Part shown: piece by piece, positions 44,697 through 55,520 of the stretch
How the letters are laid out: each line of letters starts with the position of its first letter
Numbering within the stretch: the stretch's first letter is position 1
Origin: Rhizophlyctis rosea
Taxonomy: Eukaryota > Chytridiomycota > Chytridiomycetes > Rhizophlyctidales > Rhizophlyctidaceae
DNA length: 55,589 nucleotides
Direction of reading: 5' to 3'
Assembly: GCA_027596075.1 (NCBI GenBank)
Contig: JADGJC010000276.1
Coordinates: 1-55,589, forward strand
Notes under the pieces: model-generated
The model's database searches: none
The model's input: only the letters and a program-made list of their open reading frames with translations
Told to the model about the DNA's origin: nothing
Made by a program: the position numbers and the translations under genes

Positions 44697-45360
44697 TAGT
44701 TGTGAACTCGCAACGCGTCAATGAGGAGAGTCTGCTGGATCTATATGATGCGTTTGTAATCGAAATGTTGCAGGCCCGGACTTGTAATTAATAAGTTAGT
44801 GCACCACACACATTTGTCGGCTGCCATCGAAATTGACCTATAGATCACTTTGATGAAAGAAAAGAGATGACAATATGGACCGAATTGCGCAGAAAAGTTC
44901 TGTCGCACTAATACGGGGAAGAAGGTACATAATATTCACATATGGGCGACCACAACAATAACGGAAATTCCGTCACCTACGGTAGCCCAACCTTCGAATC
45001 TAGCACACATGCAATAATAGAAAACACCGACAATAAAAGAAAAATGCAAACCCTCGCCTACGGAACCCGACGCGGGTCTAGCATACATACAATAAAGAAG
45101 AAAAAACCGTAAAAGAATAATGCAAACCATCACCCACGGAAAGCCAACGTTCGAATCTACATACAAGATTGGAAAAACTACGAATGAAAAGGAAAATGCA
45201 AATTTCGATATGGAGAAAGGAGGCGAATGAAAGGCTTAGTAATAGCCCGACTTCTCATCTTGGGACCCAAAGGGCAGCAGTCAGCATCAGCGATGAAAGA
45301 GCCGAGAAATTGGGAACAGAGTTCCGAATCAGCCAAACTCGTGATGAATGAACGAGATCC
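44697..45360. other. Intergenic region with diverged tandem repeat
   Basis: AT-rich flank between convergent genes. Its middle holds three diverged repeat units, listed separately. No gene is seen. Confidence 0.5.
44974..45175. repeat. Three diverged tandem units of about 76-81 bp
   Basis: The words CACCTACGG (44,974), CGCCTACGG (45,055) and CACCCACGG (45,131) each precede a G/C-rich segment and a motif like TTCGAATCTA or GGGTCTAGC. Each of those is followed by CATACAATA-like sequence and an A-rich spacer ending in AATGCAAACC. The spacings are 81 and 76 bp. The TTCGAATC words look like a tRNA T-loop, but no cloverleaf can be drawn. Confidence 0.6.
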
Positions 45361-45802
45361 TTACTTGGGCGGCGGCTCCTTGATACAAGCACCAGCATCG
45401 TCAAACTCGGCCTTCTTCGCCAGTTGCTCGGCTTGCTCGTGTTGGGTGGCGTTGTTGTACCATCTCAGAGTCAACTTCTTGCACTCGCGATCCAGCACGT
45501 CCAAGCCCACAGGCCACTCCTCGCCCGCTCCGGTACAGTACTCCGAATTTAGTCCCGCAGCGTGTGTGAAGACTTTGTAGTCGTCCTCGTCTTGGAAGTA
45601 GCTGTTGTCGAATCGGATTGAAAGTTGGGCAGTAGCGTCGTGATGCACGCGTGCGAGGGTGGAGACTGTCGTCCCCAATTCGCGGGCCCTTTTCTAATTT
45701 GTTTGGTCAGTCCGCTGCAAGCTTGGAACTCTTGGCTCGTTGGTATGTGTTACCAAACACTCACTTGGTTGCAGCATCTGTGGGAGCGGCCTTGGCAGCC
45801 AT
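45361..45802 (-). CDS. Small conserved-looking protein, unknown function
   Basis: Two exons. Exon 1 (45,802-45,764) encodes MAAKAAPTDAATK and ends at a GTGAGT donor. Exon 2 follows a TTAG acceptor near 45,692 and starts KRARELGTTVSTLARVHHDA, giving about 122 aa. The middle reads FQDEDDYKVFTHAAGLNSEY, then WPVGLDVLDRECKKLTLRWY, and the tail is a charged helix ending KEPPPK. The clean splice sites and even composition support a real gene. I do not recognise a family. No signal peptide or membrane segment is present. An (AT)n tract lies about 125 bp upstream in the promoter. Confidence 0.65.
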
Positions 45803-47074
45803 TGTTGATGTTGTTTGTCTTGAGTTGGAAGGGTAGGAGGTGTTGTATTGGACTGTGAATTCTATCTATGTAGTGCGAGGACGATAGAGGGTTGAGTTTT
45901 TGAGGGGCGTGGGAACGGGTACGAATATATATATATATATATATATGGTATTGGTATATCATATTCCAATTGCTCTCTCTCACGCAACCCAGCCAGACTG
46001 TGGTTTGTGTGTTGGTGGCCCAGTCATTATTTTTCCCCTCTTACATTTCAGATTGAGAGTATTCAGATCTTGACAGTCCACACATTCGCACACGAACGGC
46101 GTCACCGCAGTTCATCATAATGGGCGTGGACCTGGGGGGAAGGGGCCCCATGGACACGTCACTCGTGCCAGTCAGGCCTGGAAGGGGGGGAAGCACCCTT
46201 CGTGTCTTGGCGGATGCATAATGGGGTTGAATCATTACGAATGCATCCCCATTGGTCGTACCTACCATCAATTGGCACCCTGACTGGTGGCTGTTGGGGC
46301 ATATAGGAAACTGTCGACATGGGGGCCACCCCCATGCCTATCGTATGTCCCTCGTGCAAAAGTTTAACGACTGACCACTTACCGAGGAACTGTAGACCGC
46401 TTCTCCTTGCGATATGAAAGCACCCCAAACATTCAGCCTTTCCACCATGTCTGGCGCCCACTTGGTATCATATTAGCAGTCATGGTTTGCATCACCCTGT
46501 TGCTTTGTCACTTTTGTCTAAATGGAAGGGTAACAAAGAAAGGGCAGTTCATAGTCACGATAGTCCTTGTACATATATGTCATGACGATGCAATGTGCAA
46601 AGGGTCAAGAGTATGCAAAACCCAAGTTCGCAAACGAGTACAATGATACGCTTCATCGACGTTAACATGATCTGGATAATCTTCTTGAATGTTTACACAC
46701 TTCACATGGAGTTTGATGTCTGAAGGCAAAGTATGAACTGTATGACTGAGTGGTACGCGAAAGTCGGATCATCGGGTGCTGCGGAAAAGGCTGTGTGATT
46801 TTTCCAAATTAAGATAAACTGATGCTACATGTAGGGCAAATTCATCTCATCAGCTCATCATGCATCAGGTGGGGTATTCAAAAAGCGTCTCGTTGCACTT
46901 TGCTCTGCCTTCAAAACGTTGCTGTCGCATTGCACATATTGGCAGCCCAGCCCTTTTCCCTCGAGCGCTTCACTGCTGGCAAAGGAGTTTGAATTTATAG
47001 AGGAGCACACAGAGCTTACTTCTAACCTGGCCAGCGACAAAATTTGGTGCAGCGCTCGGAAACCCTGCTGACAG
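45803..47074. promoter_or_regulatory. Divergent intergenic region, small gene / FANCM
   Basis: About 1.27 kb between two divergent starts. It includes an AT microsatellite at 45,925. The rest has short ORFs on both strands without recognisable domains. It probably holds both promoters and the FANCM 5' UTR; a CTGACAG just before the FANCM ATG could also be a splice acceptor. Confidence 0.4.
45925..45946. repeat. (AT)n microsatellite
   Basis: Eleven consecutive AT units in the upstream region of the small minus-strand gene. Confidence 0.9.
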
Positions 47075-50000
47075 ATGTTACCTGCCGACGATGACTTCGG
47101 TGAGGACGAACTGGGCGACGAGCTATTACTAGCCGCACTGGACACAATTGAGAAAAGCGGAACGGAACCCCTGGCACGTAAACCTGCTCTTGCGAATAAA
47201 GTTCCTGCAAAACCGGGCAGCAAGCAGACCAGCCTAGGGTCCTTTTTCCAAAGATCAGTACCGTCAGCAGACTGTATCCAAATGCATTCAGGTAGCTTTC
47301 AATATTCGCAATGCAAAGCTTCCTTCTGCAAAAGTTCACCCCCATACCAGGCACCCTACATAAACCCTCCTCCAACGGCGTCCCACTAAGCTACGCCCGA
47401 GCCTCCCACCAACCAACAATCACAAACCACTCCCACCACATCGTAGACCCGCAATCGACAAAAACATGGATATACCCAACGAACTGTGCAATACGAGATT
47501 ATCAATTCAACATAGTCCAAAAGAGTCTGTTTGTAAACACGCTGGTCGCGCTTCCGACGGGTCTGGGGAAAACCTTGATTGCAGCTGTCGTGATGTACAA
47601 CTTCTTTCGATGGTTTCCGGAAGGGAAGATCATTTTCATGGCGCCGACGAAACCGTTGGTTGCGCAGCAGATTGAGGCGTGTTATAAGATTACGGGTTTG
47701 CCGCAGGTAGGGGGGATGTGATCCTGGCTCGCTTATACGCGGAGAATGACCGTTCCCAACTCCAAACGCATAGGATGCAACAATTGAACTAACAGGCACC
47801 ACATCGCCGGAAGCGCGACGTCTGAGCTGGCTAAACCAACGAGTGTTCTTCCTAACGCCTCAGGTGATGCAGAACGACTTAAACAGAGGCACATGTCCAG
47901 CCCGAAAGGTGGTCTTGCTAGTGGTAGACGAAGCGCATCGGGCAACTGGTAATCACGCCTATTGCGAAGTCGTTCGTGAGCTCCGGCAGCAAAATGAACG
48001 TTTCCGCATATTGGCACTTACCGCTACGCCTGGTTCGGAGGTCAAAACAGTCCAAAAAGTCATTGAGAATCTATTGATTTCGCGCATCGAAATCCGCGCC
48101 GAAGATTCCATGGACATCCGCCCATACATCCACGAACGCATCCTAGAAGCCATCACAGTACCACTAAGCGACACCATCATCAGCATCCGAGACGCATTCT
48201 ACAAAATTCTAGGCGTCTACACCAACAAACTCTACACCGCAAAAGCCTTCTACATCAAAGACCCACAACACGTCACATTCTACACCCTCTTCCAAGCCCG
48301 CGAAAAATGGCGCGGCGAAACCTCCACAACCCTCACCCCAGGCCGAGCATCAACCATCGAAGGCGACTTTGGCGTCGCAATGAGCCTCGCCCAATCCCTA
48401 CAACTCCTCCTCCAACACGGAATCCGAACCTTTGCCGCAAGCTTACAACGCTACGCCGACGAAGCAGACAAGGAGGGACAACGCATCTCCCGCGCGCGCG
48501 CGGCGTTACTACGACATCCGGATTTTGTTAGTTTGATGCAGAACTTGCGGTCCGTCATGGGTGATAAGGCGTTCATTAGTCATCCGAAGATTGAGCGGCT
48601 TGTTGGGCTTGTTGTTGGGCATTTTGTGGAGCATGAGGAGGAGCAAGGGAGGGAGGAGAAGAGGGGTGGTGGGGAGGGGAGGAGGGAGACGAGGGTGATG
48701 ATTTTTTCGCAGTATAGGGAGAGTGTGGAGGAGATTGTTAGTGTTTTGGATGCGCATAAGCCTATGGTGAGGGTTATGTCGTTTGTGGGGCAGTCGGCGG
48801 GGAAGAGGAGTGGGTCGAAGGGGTATACGCAGAAGGAGCAGCTTGAGGTATGTGTTGTGCTGTATGTGTTGTGTTGTATGTGTTGTGTTGCAAGTGTTGT
48901 GTTGTATGTGTTGTGTGTTGTATGTGTTGTGTTGTATGTGTTGTGTTGTATGTGTTGTGTTGTATGTGTTGTATTAAATGTGTTTTGTTGAAAATTGATA
49001 TGCGGCTTCCTGCTCTTGTCCAATTCGACACTCACAAATCGCCCCTCGCTACAGGTCATATCAAAATTCCAATCCGGAAACTACAACGTCCTCGTCGCAA
49101 CCTCCATCGGCGAAGAAGGTCTTGACATCGGCGAAGTCGACCTAATCATATGCTACGACGCTCAAAACTCTCCAATCCGAATGCTGCAACGCATGGGTCG
49201 GACGGGCCGAAAACGACAAGGCAAAGTCGCGCTGCTACTGACGGAAGGACGGGAGGAGGACGCGCATAGGAAGAGTCAGGCTACGTATAAGGCTGTTCAG
49301 AATGCTATTGTTAATCAGCAGGGGAAGAAGTTGAAGATGTACCCGGAGGCGTTGGGACGGATGTTGCCGGTGGGTGTGACGCCGATTTGTGTAAGGAAGG
49401 AGTTGGAGATTCCGGTTTATGAGAGGAAGGGGAGGGGGAAGAGTAAGGCTGGGAAGAAGAGTTTGGGTGCGAATGCATGGGATTCCGCGAGATCGGATGC
49501 GGAACCGGACGAAGGAGGAGGTGGACCCTTCCTCTCCACACGCGAGATGGCCGAGTACAACCGCAAATTCCGAATAGACGACGAACCCGCACGCATGGAA
49601 ATCAGTAAGTTCCTGCATTGGCAAACGACGGAACTTCCGGTGCAGAAGATTGGGCATTCGGGGCGGACGATTGCGTTTGTTGCTTGTGTGAAGACTATGG
49701 AGGGGTTGAGTCTTGATGAGTCCAGTGGGAGGGAGAGTTGTTATGGGAGGGAGATGGAGAAGTGGTTGGATGGTGAAATTTTGGTCGGCGGTGGGGAGGG
49801 GGAGATTGGGGAGGGTGTTGAGGAGGGTAGGAAGGCGAAGAATAGAAATAAGAAGAGGTTGAGTGTGGGGAGGAAGGGGAAGAGTGAGGTTGTTGGTGGG
49901 GAGGAGAGGGAGCAGGATGAGAATGTGGAGGTGCCCGCGAAGGATGGTGCTGAAGATGGTGTCGTTACGTCGGCTAAGCAGAGCGCGAGCCGGAAACATC

Positions 50001-53000
50001 CTGCACTTGCACTTGGGTACGCTTCTCCGTTAGCGCGGATGTTCAGTGGACAGAAACGGCGCAACCATCATGTGAAGATGGAATTCACTTTGGGCGGGCG
50101 GAAGGGAGCGGGACTCTTTGCTGAGTTTGAAGATGAAGAGGATGGGAGAATGATGGAAATGGAAGAGGATTATACGTACGAGGATCCGTTTCCGATTTTG
50201 GAGGCGGAACCTGTTCAGTTTGATGAGTCGTCTTTTGACCGTCATGAGGAGGAGGATGATGTTGCGCCGTTGCCGCCCTTGAAGTTGCAGGCGACGGAGT
50301 CGGATGTGGAAAATCAGGACGTGAATGACGCCATGGAGATTGTACGTAATACCGCCGAGCCAGCGTGTACATCTACTGAAAGATTTGAAGTCGACGACTC
50401 GCTTATGGACGATGACGCGGACGTCAGTTTTGACTGGGCCGGATTTGAGAGCACGCAAGTTTTGAAGGACGTTGCGGTGTTGGAGGCTGCGGCGTTGCGG
50501 GATAAGACGCCGGCGCAGGAGGAGGGGATGGATTTGGAGGATGTGGTTGTGCCGGAGACGCCGGAGGGTGGAAGTCGGAGGGTGTCTGCTGTTTCGCGGG
50601 GTGGTGTGGTGGGAGGCAGTGATGTAGATGAAGATGATGATCATTTTGTTGTTCCTGAAACGCCTATTGGGCGGCGGGTTGGTGGGGAGGGGGAGAGTGG
50701 GAGTGAGACGAGACTGAAACCGTGGGCGGGTGGTGGAGGGAGGGTGAAATTGGACTGGACGTCGCCGCTGTCTGATGTTGAGGGAGGTGTTCAGGCGGAT
50801 GGGGCCGGACAGGTGCTTGGGAAGCGGGAAAGTCCATTGGAGGTGATGGGAGATGAGAAGCGGGTACGGATGGGCGTGGAGAGTGTACTTCCTCAAGCAC
50901 GGTCGCCACCGAAAGGGGTGCCGAGTAATCGGGGAGGCAAAGGCATCAAACCGTGGCGAAAGGCTGCTGTGGGTTTGGCGTCTGGGAAGGAGGTCGGTGT
51001 GGCTGATGCCGCGGTCGACGGTCGGGAAGGCGTTGGCGCAGCGATGCCAGGTCAAATTCCGGCACGTGAGCTTGGTCCAATAACGTATGGAGGATGTGTC
51101 GTGCAAAGTCATGTAAAAGCGGCGGAAGCGCAACGACCCGTCGATGGACAGGAGGATAATGAAATTGGCTTTGACGATGATGACGACCTGATTGTTGATT
51201 TGATTATTGCGGATATTGATGATGATGTGTTTTTGGGGTTGGAGGATCCGATTGGGAGGGGGGAGGATGTTAAGGGGAAGGGGCTGGAGAGTGGAGTTGG
51301 GGATCGGTTGTCTGGTCGTGGGGTAGCTACGTCGGTTGGTGCATCACGAGGTTTTGTTAGTCCCTTTCGTGCTCCGATGAGAAGAGCTAGTAATGGTGTT
51401 GTGGGCGTGGCTTCGGCTGCTTCGGCGGCTCTCAAGTACCAACGCAACATGCCTGCGGTTGAAGCTTCACCCGACTTAACTCAACCAATTCGTCGGCCGG
51501 CCGGGATGCGAGTCGCGGCTGATGCCTTCGCTGAAGAGCCATCGCCCGATCTATCACAACCGATTCGCTTGCCGGGTCGGCGACGAGTTGCAATCGAAGA
51601 CACGCCTGGAAAGACAGCTGCTCCAGTTGCTTCTGCTGAGTCGATCTCGCCATCTGTGAAGCGGTTCAAACGCCTGAAGAAGAAGAAGGGTGCGGCGGGT
51701 GATGGGAACGGAGACGAAAGAGACGCTGAGGCCGAGAATGCAGAGTCTGCTCGTGGAAAGGCTACTGACTATGCGGCACGGCTGAAGCGCATGAGACAGA
51801 AACGCAAAGCGTTGGAAGCCAACCCCTTCATCGACCACCAGGCGGAAGTGTCTTCCGGATCCGGAGAGGAGCAAATGAGCGAAGATGAGAGCTCGGAAGA
51901 AGAACGGGATTTGGAAGGATTTGTGGTTGGTGATAGTCAGTGGACGCCGAGTCAGAGTCAGCGGACGCCTGGTGGTGATGGTGGTTTGCGCAGCGCGGTT
52001 GGCAAGAGTCCTGGAGAGCTGTTAGCGTTTTATGGAAAGAGTTTGATGAGTCCGGAGTTTGGAGGGATGGGAGGAGGGGGGAGGGTGGGTGATTTGGAGA
52101 GGAGGAGGAGGTATGGGTTGCATGTTACGCCGGGGAGGAAGAGGAGGCGGTGGGCGGATGAGGGGAGTGAGGGGTCGGATGAGGAAGGGAGTTTGAAGGA
52201 TTTTGTTGTTGATGATGAGGGGAGTCAGTTTGTTGAGGAGAGGCAAGAGGAGGGGGGGGAGGAGGAGAAGGAGGACTCTTTTGTTGTGGAAGATGAGGCG
52301 TCTTTTGTGTCGACTGATGCTGGGGTGGAGATGGCGGATGAAATGGATTTAGACCAGGCGGGAGGTCCTTCTCGTCAAAGTGGGCACGCTGGTCCATCTC
52401 GTCCAAACATGCCGGCAGGACCTGCGGGTGGTGGAAGTCGGGCAAATGTTATCAAACCGTGGAAGCAGAATAAGCCCAGGACTGGCTCGACTCCCGTTCA
52501 GATGACGACTCCTGGTCATTACCATCCAGTGGCATCGCATACGGATGGGGATCATCCGCCGGCATTTGATCTTGCTGGACCGTCTCCAATTCGAAATCTT
52601 GATGCGTTGACTACTCCGCAGCGAGTAAGTGGATTGATCCTCATGATATATTGATATCAAGGGACTCATCGTGTTACATCACAATCAGGCTCTAATGTTC
52701 GAGTCGCCCCAGTCTGCCGCTCACGTAGATAGGGTATATCAGATGGTAGGAGACCAGCTCACGATACTGGTGGATACAAGAGAGATGCGTTCATCGGTAA
52801 TGGTCGATTCGTATGTGCATATTTTCAGAGTGCAACGAGCTTACTCAACTTATATGGCATGCCCTTATGTAGATCTGTTCGATCCTCCGCAACAAGTTCC
52901 GCGTGCGAACGGAAATCCGCCAATTGAGTTTTGGGGATTATATCGTCAGTAATCGGGTTGCGGTGGAGAGGAAGACTAAGTCTGGTTAGTTTTGGTGTTT

Positions 53001-53867
53001 TGTGGTAGTTCATATTGGAGAGGCAAGTGATTTAAACGTCATATGTTGGTGTAGATCTTCTTGGAAGCGTGTACAACAAACGGATATTCGATCAAATTTC
53101 GGCGTTGAGGGCTATGTGCGAGTGTCCGTTGGTGATTGTGGAGCAGGAGAAGGATGAGGGGAAGGATAGCATGTATGTTGCAATGTTCGTGCTTTTCGAG
53201 ACGGACGAAAAGTGTCTAATGCGTGGTTTGTTGCAAATTTTATTAGGACACGAACGAACCAGTTTGAAGGGATTTTGGCGACGTTGGCGAGGATGAGTGT
53301 GAAGGTTTTGTTTAGTGATTCTGCTGGTGAGTTGGAGGATTTCGTTTTGTCGTGGTGGGTGTGGTGCAAATGAAACTGATGCGTGTTGGTGGTAGAACAA
53401 TCTGCACAAATGATATTTGATTTGGCGACGCGTGAGGCGAAGGAGGGTGGGAAGATAGATGTGCCGGAGTTGTTGCCAGATAAGAAAAATCATGTAGGGT
53501 TCCTTCTGTTGGGCAATGGGTAGCGACAGCTGCCATCTTTGGGGTGTTATGCATGTTCTAACATTTGTGCGTTCCCATGCAGATGTTGCGCTTCTTACTG
53601 TCCATACCGGGTGTCAGTGACGTCACAGCCATGACCATCATGAATGCAAAGTTCAGAAGTTTGAGGGAATTTTTGGACAGGTGAAAATCGGCATTGATGT
53701 TGGCTTCATTACTGCCATACTGATACTCTTCCAAAACCAGCGATGTAAATACATTAGTAAACAAGATACCAGGGTTAACGCGAGCACGAGCGCACAAGAT
53801 CCACGAGTATGCTCGGCGGACATTTGATCCCAACGCTGTCATTATACCGGAGGGCGATTTGAGTTGA
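47075..53867 (+). CDS. FANCM: FANCM/Mph1/Hef-type DNA helicase with ERCC4-type nuclease and HhH domains
   Basis: A replication-fork and crosslink-repair DNA translocase of the FANCM/Mph1/Hef family, about 1,990 aa in roughly ten exons. Start at 47075. An N-terminal PIP-box-like motif, QTSLGSFF, lies near 47,235. The SF2 helicase follows: IRDYQFNIV, Walker [32 protein letters not shown] box [14 protein letters not shown] and [20 protein letters not shown]. The insert domain and then [20 protein letters not shown] and [20 protein letters not shown] complete it. A 3.6-kb exon (49,055-52,624) then encodes an acidic, low-complexity region. The C terminus has an ERCC4-type nuclease: [32 protein letters not shown] and then SD across an intron, so GDY-ERKxxxD is complete. 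The HhH part follows ([35 protein letters not shown]), ending at 53,867. The nuclease exons were joined by me at GT-AG sites near 52,797, 52,872, 52,984 and 53,055. Confidence 0.93.
48848..48990 (+). repeat. 14-bp minisatellite inside a FANCM intron
   Basis: About ten head-to-tail copies of TATGTGTTGTGTTG with a few substitutions and one copy 2 bp longer. It begins exactly at the 5' splice site of a 207-bp intron (48,848-49,054). The upstream exon ends QLE and the downstream one starts VISKFQSG. Confidence 0.92.
51466..51582 (+). repeat. Coding direct repeat in FANCM linker
   Basis: Two adjacent protein segments match: [18 protein letters not shown] and [18 protein letters not shown], 25 residues apart. 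It is a small internal duplication in the disordered linker between helicase and nuclease. Confidence 0.7.
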
Positions 53868-54067
53868 GAGCGCGGGTTAGGGGTTTCACGACACGATTTT
53901 GTATGTACATATTAGCATTTTTGACAATCGGGTGCTATAGGCACCTGTCTTTGTACACAAGTATGCACAACCATCCAATGTTTTCAACATTGCTCCCGCG
54001 TGAGGTGTCCAAGATTGTGACCACGTGGCAGCAAATGGGGACATCATACCCATCTTCCACATACGCA

Positions 54068-55061
54068 TCATTTCTTCCCAAACAACCCACCAAACAATCC
54101 CTTCTTCTTCCCCTCCCCACCGCCATCCTTATCCTTATCTTTCGCCACTTTACCCGCCTTGATCTTCTTCAGCCCGCCCTTCTCGTCCAACAACCAAGCG
54201 AGTTGTTTCTTATTTAGGGCGCCGCGACGGTGCTTGCGGACGATTTCGACGGCTTCCATTGGGTCTATTCCGGAGTCTATTAGGCCTACTGTTGCGAGAA
54301 CGGGGGCACGACCTATTCCAGAGACGCAGTGGATTGCGATTGTTGATGATGGGGGGAGGGAGGCGAGGAAGGAGCGGAAGGAGAGGATTATGGTGTCGGG
54401 TGGGGCTGAGCCTGGGGGTTGCGTGAGGGGTTGGTTAGATTGTTTCTTTATTTCGGGCTTGAAGTCAGAAAGCTCGGTTCACGGTCAATGGGATGTCTCT
54501 GTTCAGATGCATGATATCAAGTTTTCCTGGCTGGCACTTGGTCTCATTGGGTGAAGCTATTTGCAGCGGGCCCTGCCCATGCAGAGGCCTTTGGAAGCAT
54601 TGTTTACTGAGTGCACTTAGTGCCAACGCATGGCAGGTCAACCGTACAATTTACAACCACAGCTTCGAAACCTTGACTACCAATCATACGCACTCTCCTT
54701 CTTGTCCCCAACCTCAAAACAACCTCATGCTGGTTGCGTCCAAGACGGTAAGGCAGCCCACCCCACGGAAAGCAGATACCCGGGCCGCCTCGCCACGCCA
54801 CGAACTTCCTTACATACCATCCTCAAAAGGCCAATCTATGACCTCTATTCCTTCGCTCGCAAGTTCCTGAGAGTCATACTGGGAAGCGTCGCAAAGTCGG
54901 AGGACGTAGGTTATGTTGTGTTCTTTTAGTATTGGGGCGTAGGAGGTGGGTATTGAACCGTCTGGGCGGGGGCAATCTGTTAGGAGGAATGCTATTCTTG
55001 AACGCGGGTCTTTTATTAGGGATGGTCGATAAGGTTGGAGCGTCTGGGTTTGGGTCGTCAT
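54068..55061 (-). CDS. PRL-type (PTP4A) protein tyrosine phosphatase without CAAX box
   Basis: A small dual-specificity phosphatase of the PTP4A/PRL family. Exon 1 (from ATG 55,061) gives RPSLIKDPRSRIAFLLTDCP, HNITYVLRLCDASQYDSQ and EGIEVIDWPFEDG, the last with the general-acid Asp. After an intron (donor near 54,822, acceptor near 54,409) comes GSAPPDTIILSFRSFLASL, then the P-loop IHCVSGIGRAPVLATVGLID (HCX5R complete, with PRL-typical Ala-Pro after the Arg). EAVEIVRKHRRGALNKKQLA, the PRL basic signature, follows. The tail is Lys-rich and ends GLFGGLFGKK; no C-terminal CAAX prenylation box is present, unlike animal PRLs. The gene converges on FANCM, with 200 bp between the stops. Confidence 0.88.
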
Positions 55062-55520
55062 GGTTTGGAGTGCGCTATGTTGTTATTGTTGAGGGAGTGT
55101 TGGATATCGAAGTGAAATGAGGGAGATCGATAGGTGGCTAAAAATAGAGTTGACTTTGGAGAAACTGTGGAGAAAGGTTCGCCCTTCGAAGGTGAGGTGA
55201 CGGGTGGCGGAGGTGGGACTCCAGCCAGGACCACGGCCAGCTCGAAGACATACTTCTTATGAGGCATATTTTGTCCAAAAATTAGAACTAGAGCACATGT
55301 GATTTGACACGTCACACATATCCATACAGCTGGACTTCTTCTTTGGTCAAAATCCATTTTCTCACCCCCAGCATCCCCCAACGGTGTGTACAGTGTGTAG
55401 ATGTTGAGACCCCGAAGCTAACAGCCTGCCGGAACTCCGGCCTTTTGTTCGGCCCACCGCGACCCATTCGTCGTTTGCTCTTGAGTAGGTACCTACTACG
55501 CGACAGATCAACCACCCAAA
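55062..55520. other. Intergenic region before tRNA-Trp
   Basis: Upstream flank of the phosphatase gene and of the tRNA gene. Short ORFs are present but none with a recognisable domain. Confidence 0.45.

Noticed and set aside
44974..45160. tRNA genes at the TTCGAATC words
   Set aside because: No acceptor stem, D-arm or anticodon stem can be drawn around any unit.
48850..48990. Cys-rich peptide encoded by the repeat as part of FANCM
   Set aside because: The frame hits a stop at 48,991. Splicing at the first donor joins two well-conserved helicase segments, QLE and VISKFQSG.
49235..51133. Long minus-strand open frames opposite FANCM
   Set aside because: They are Pro/Arg/His/Leu-rich shadows of the acidic, Gly/Glu-rich coding strand and show no domain.
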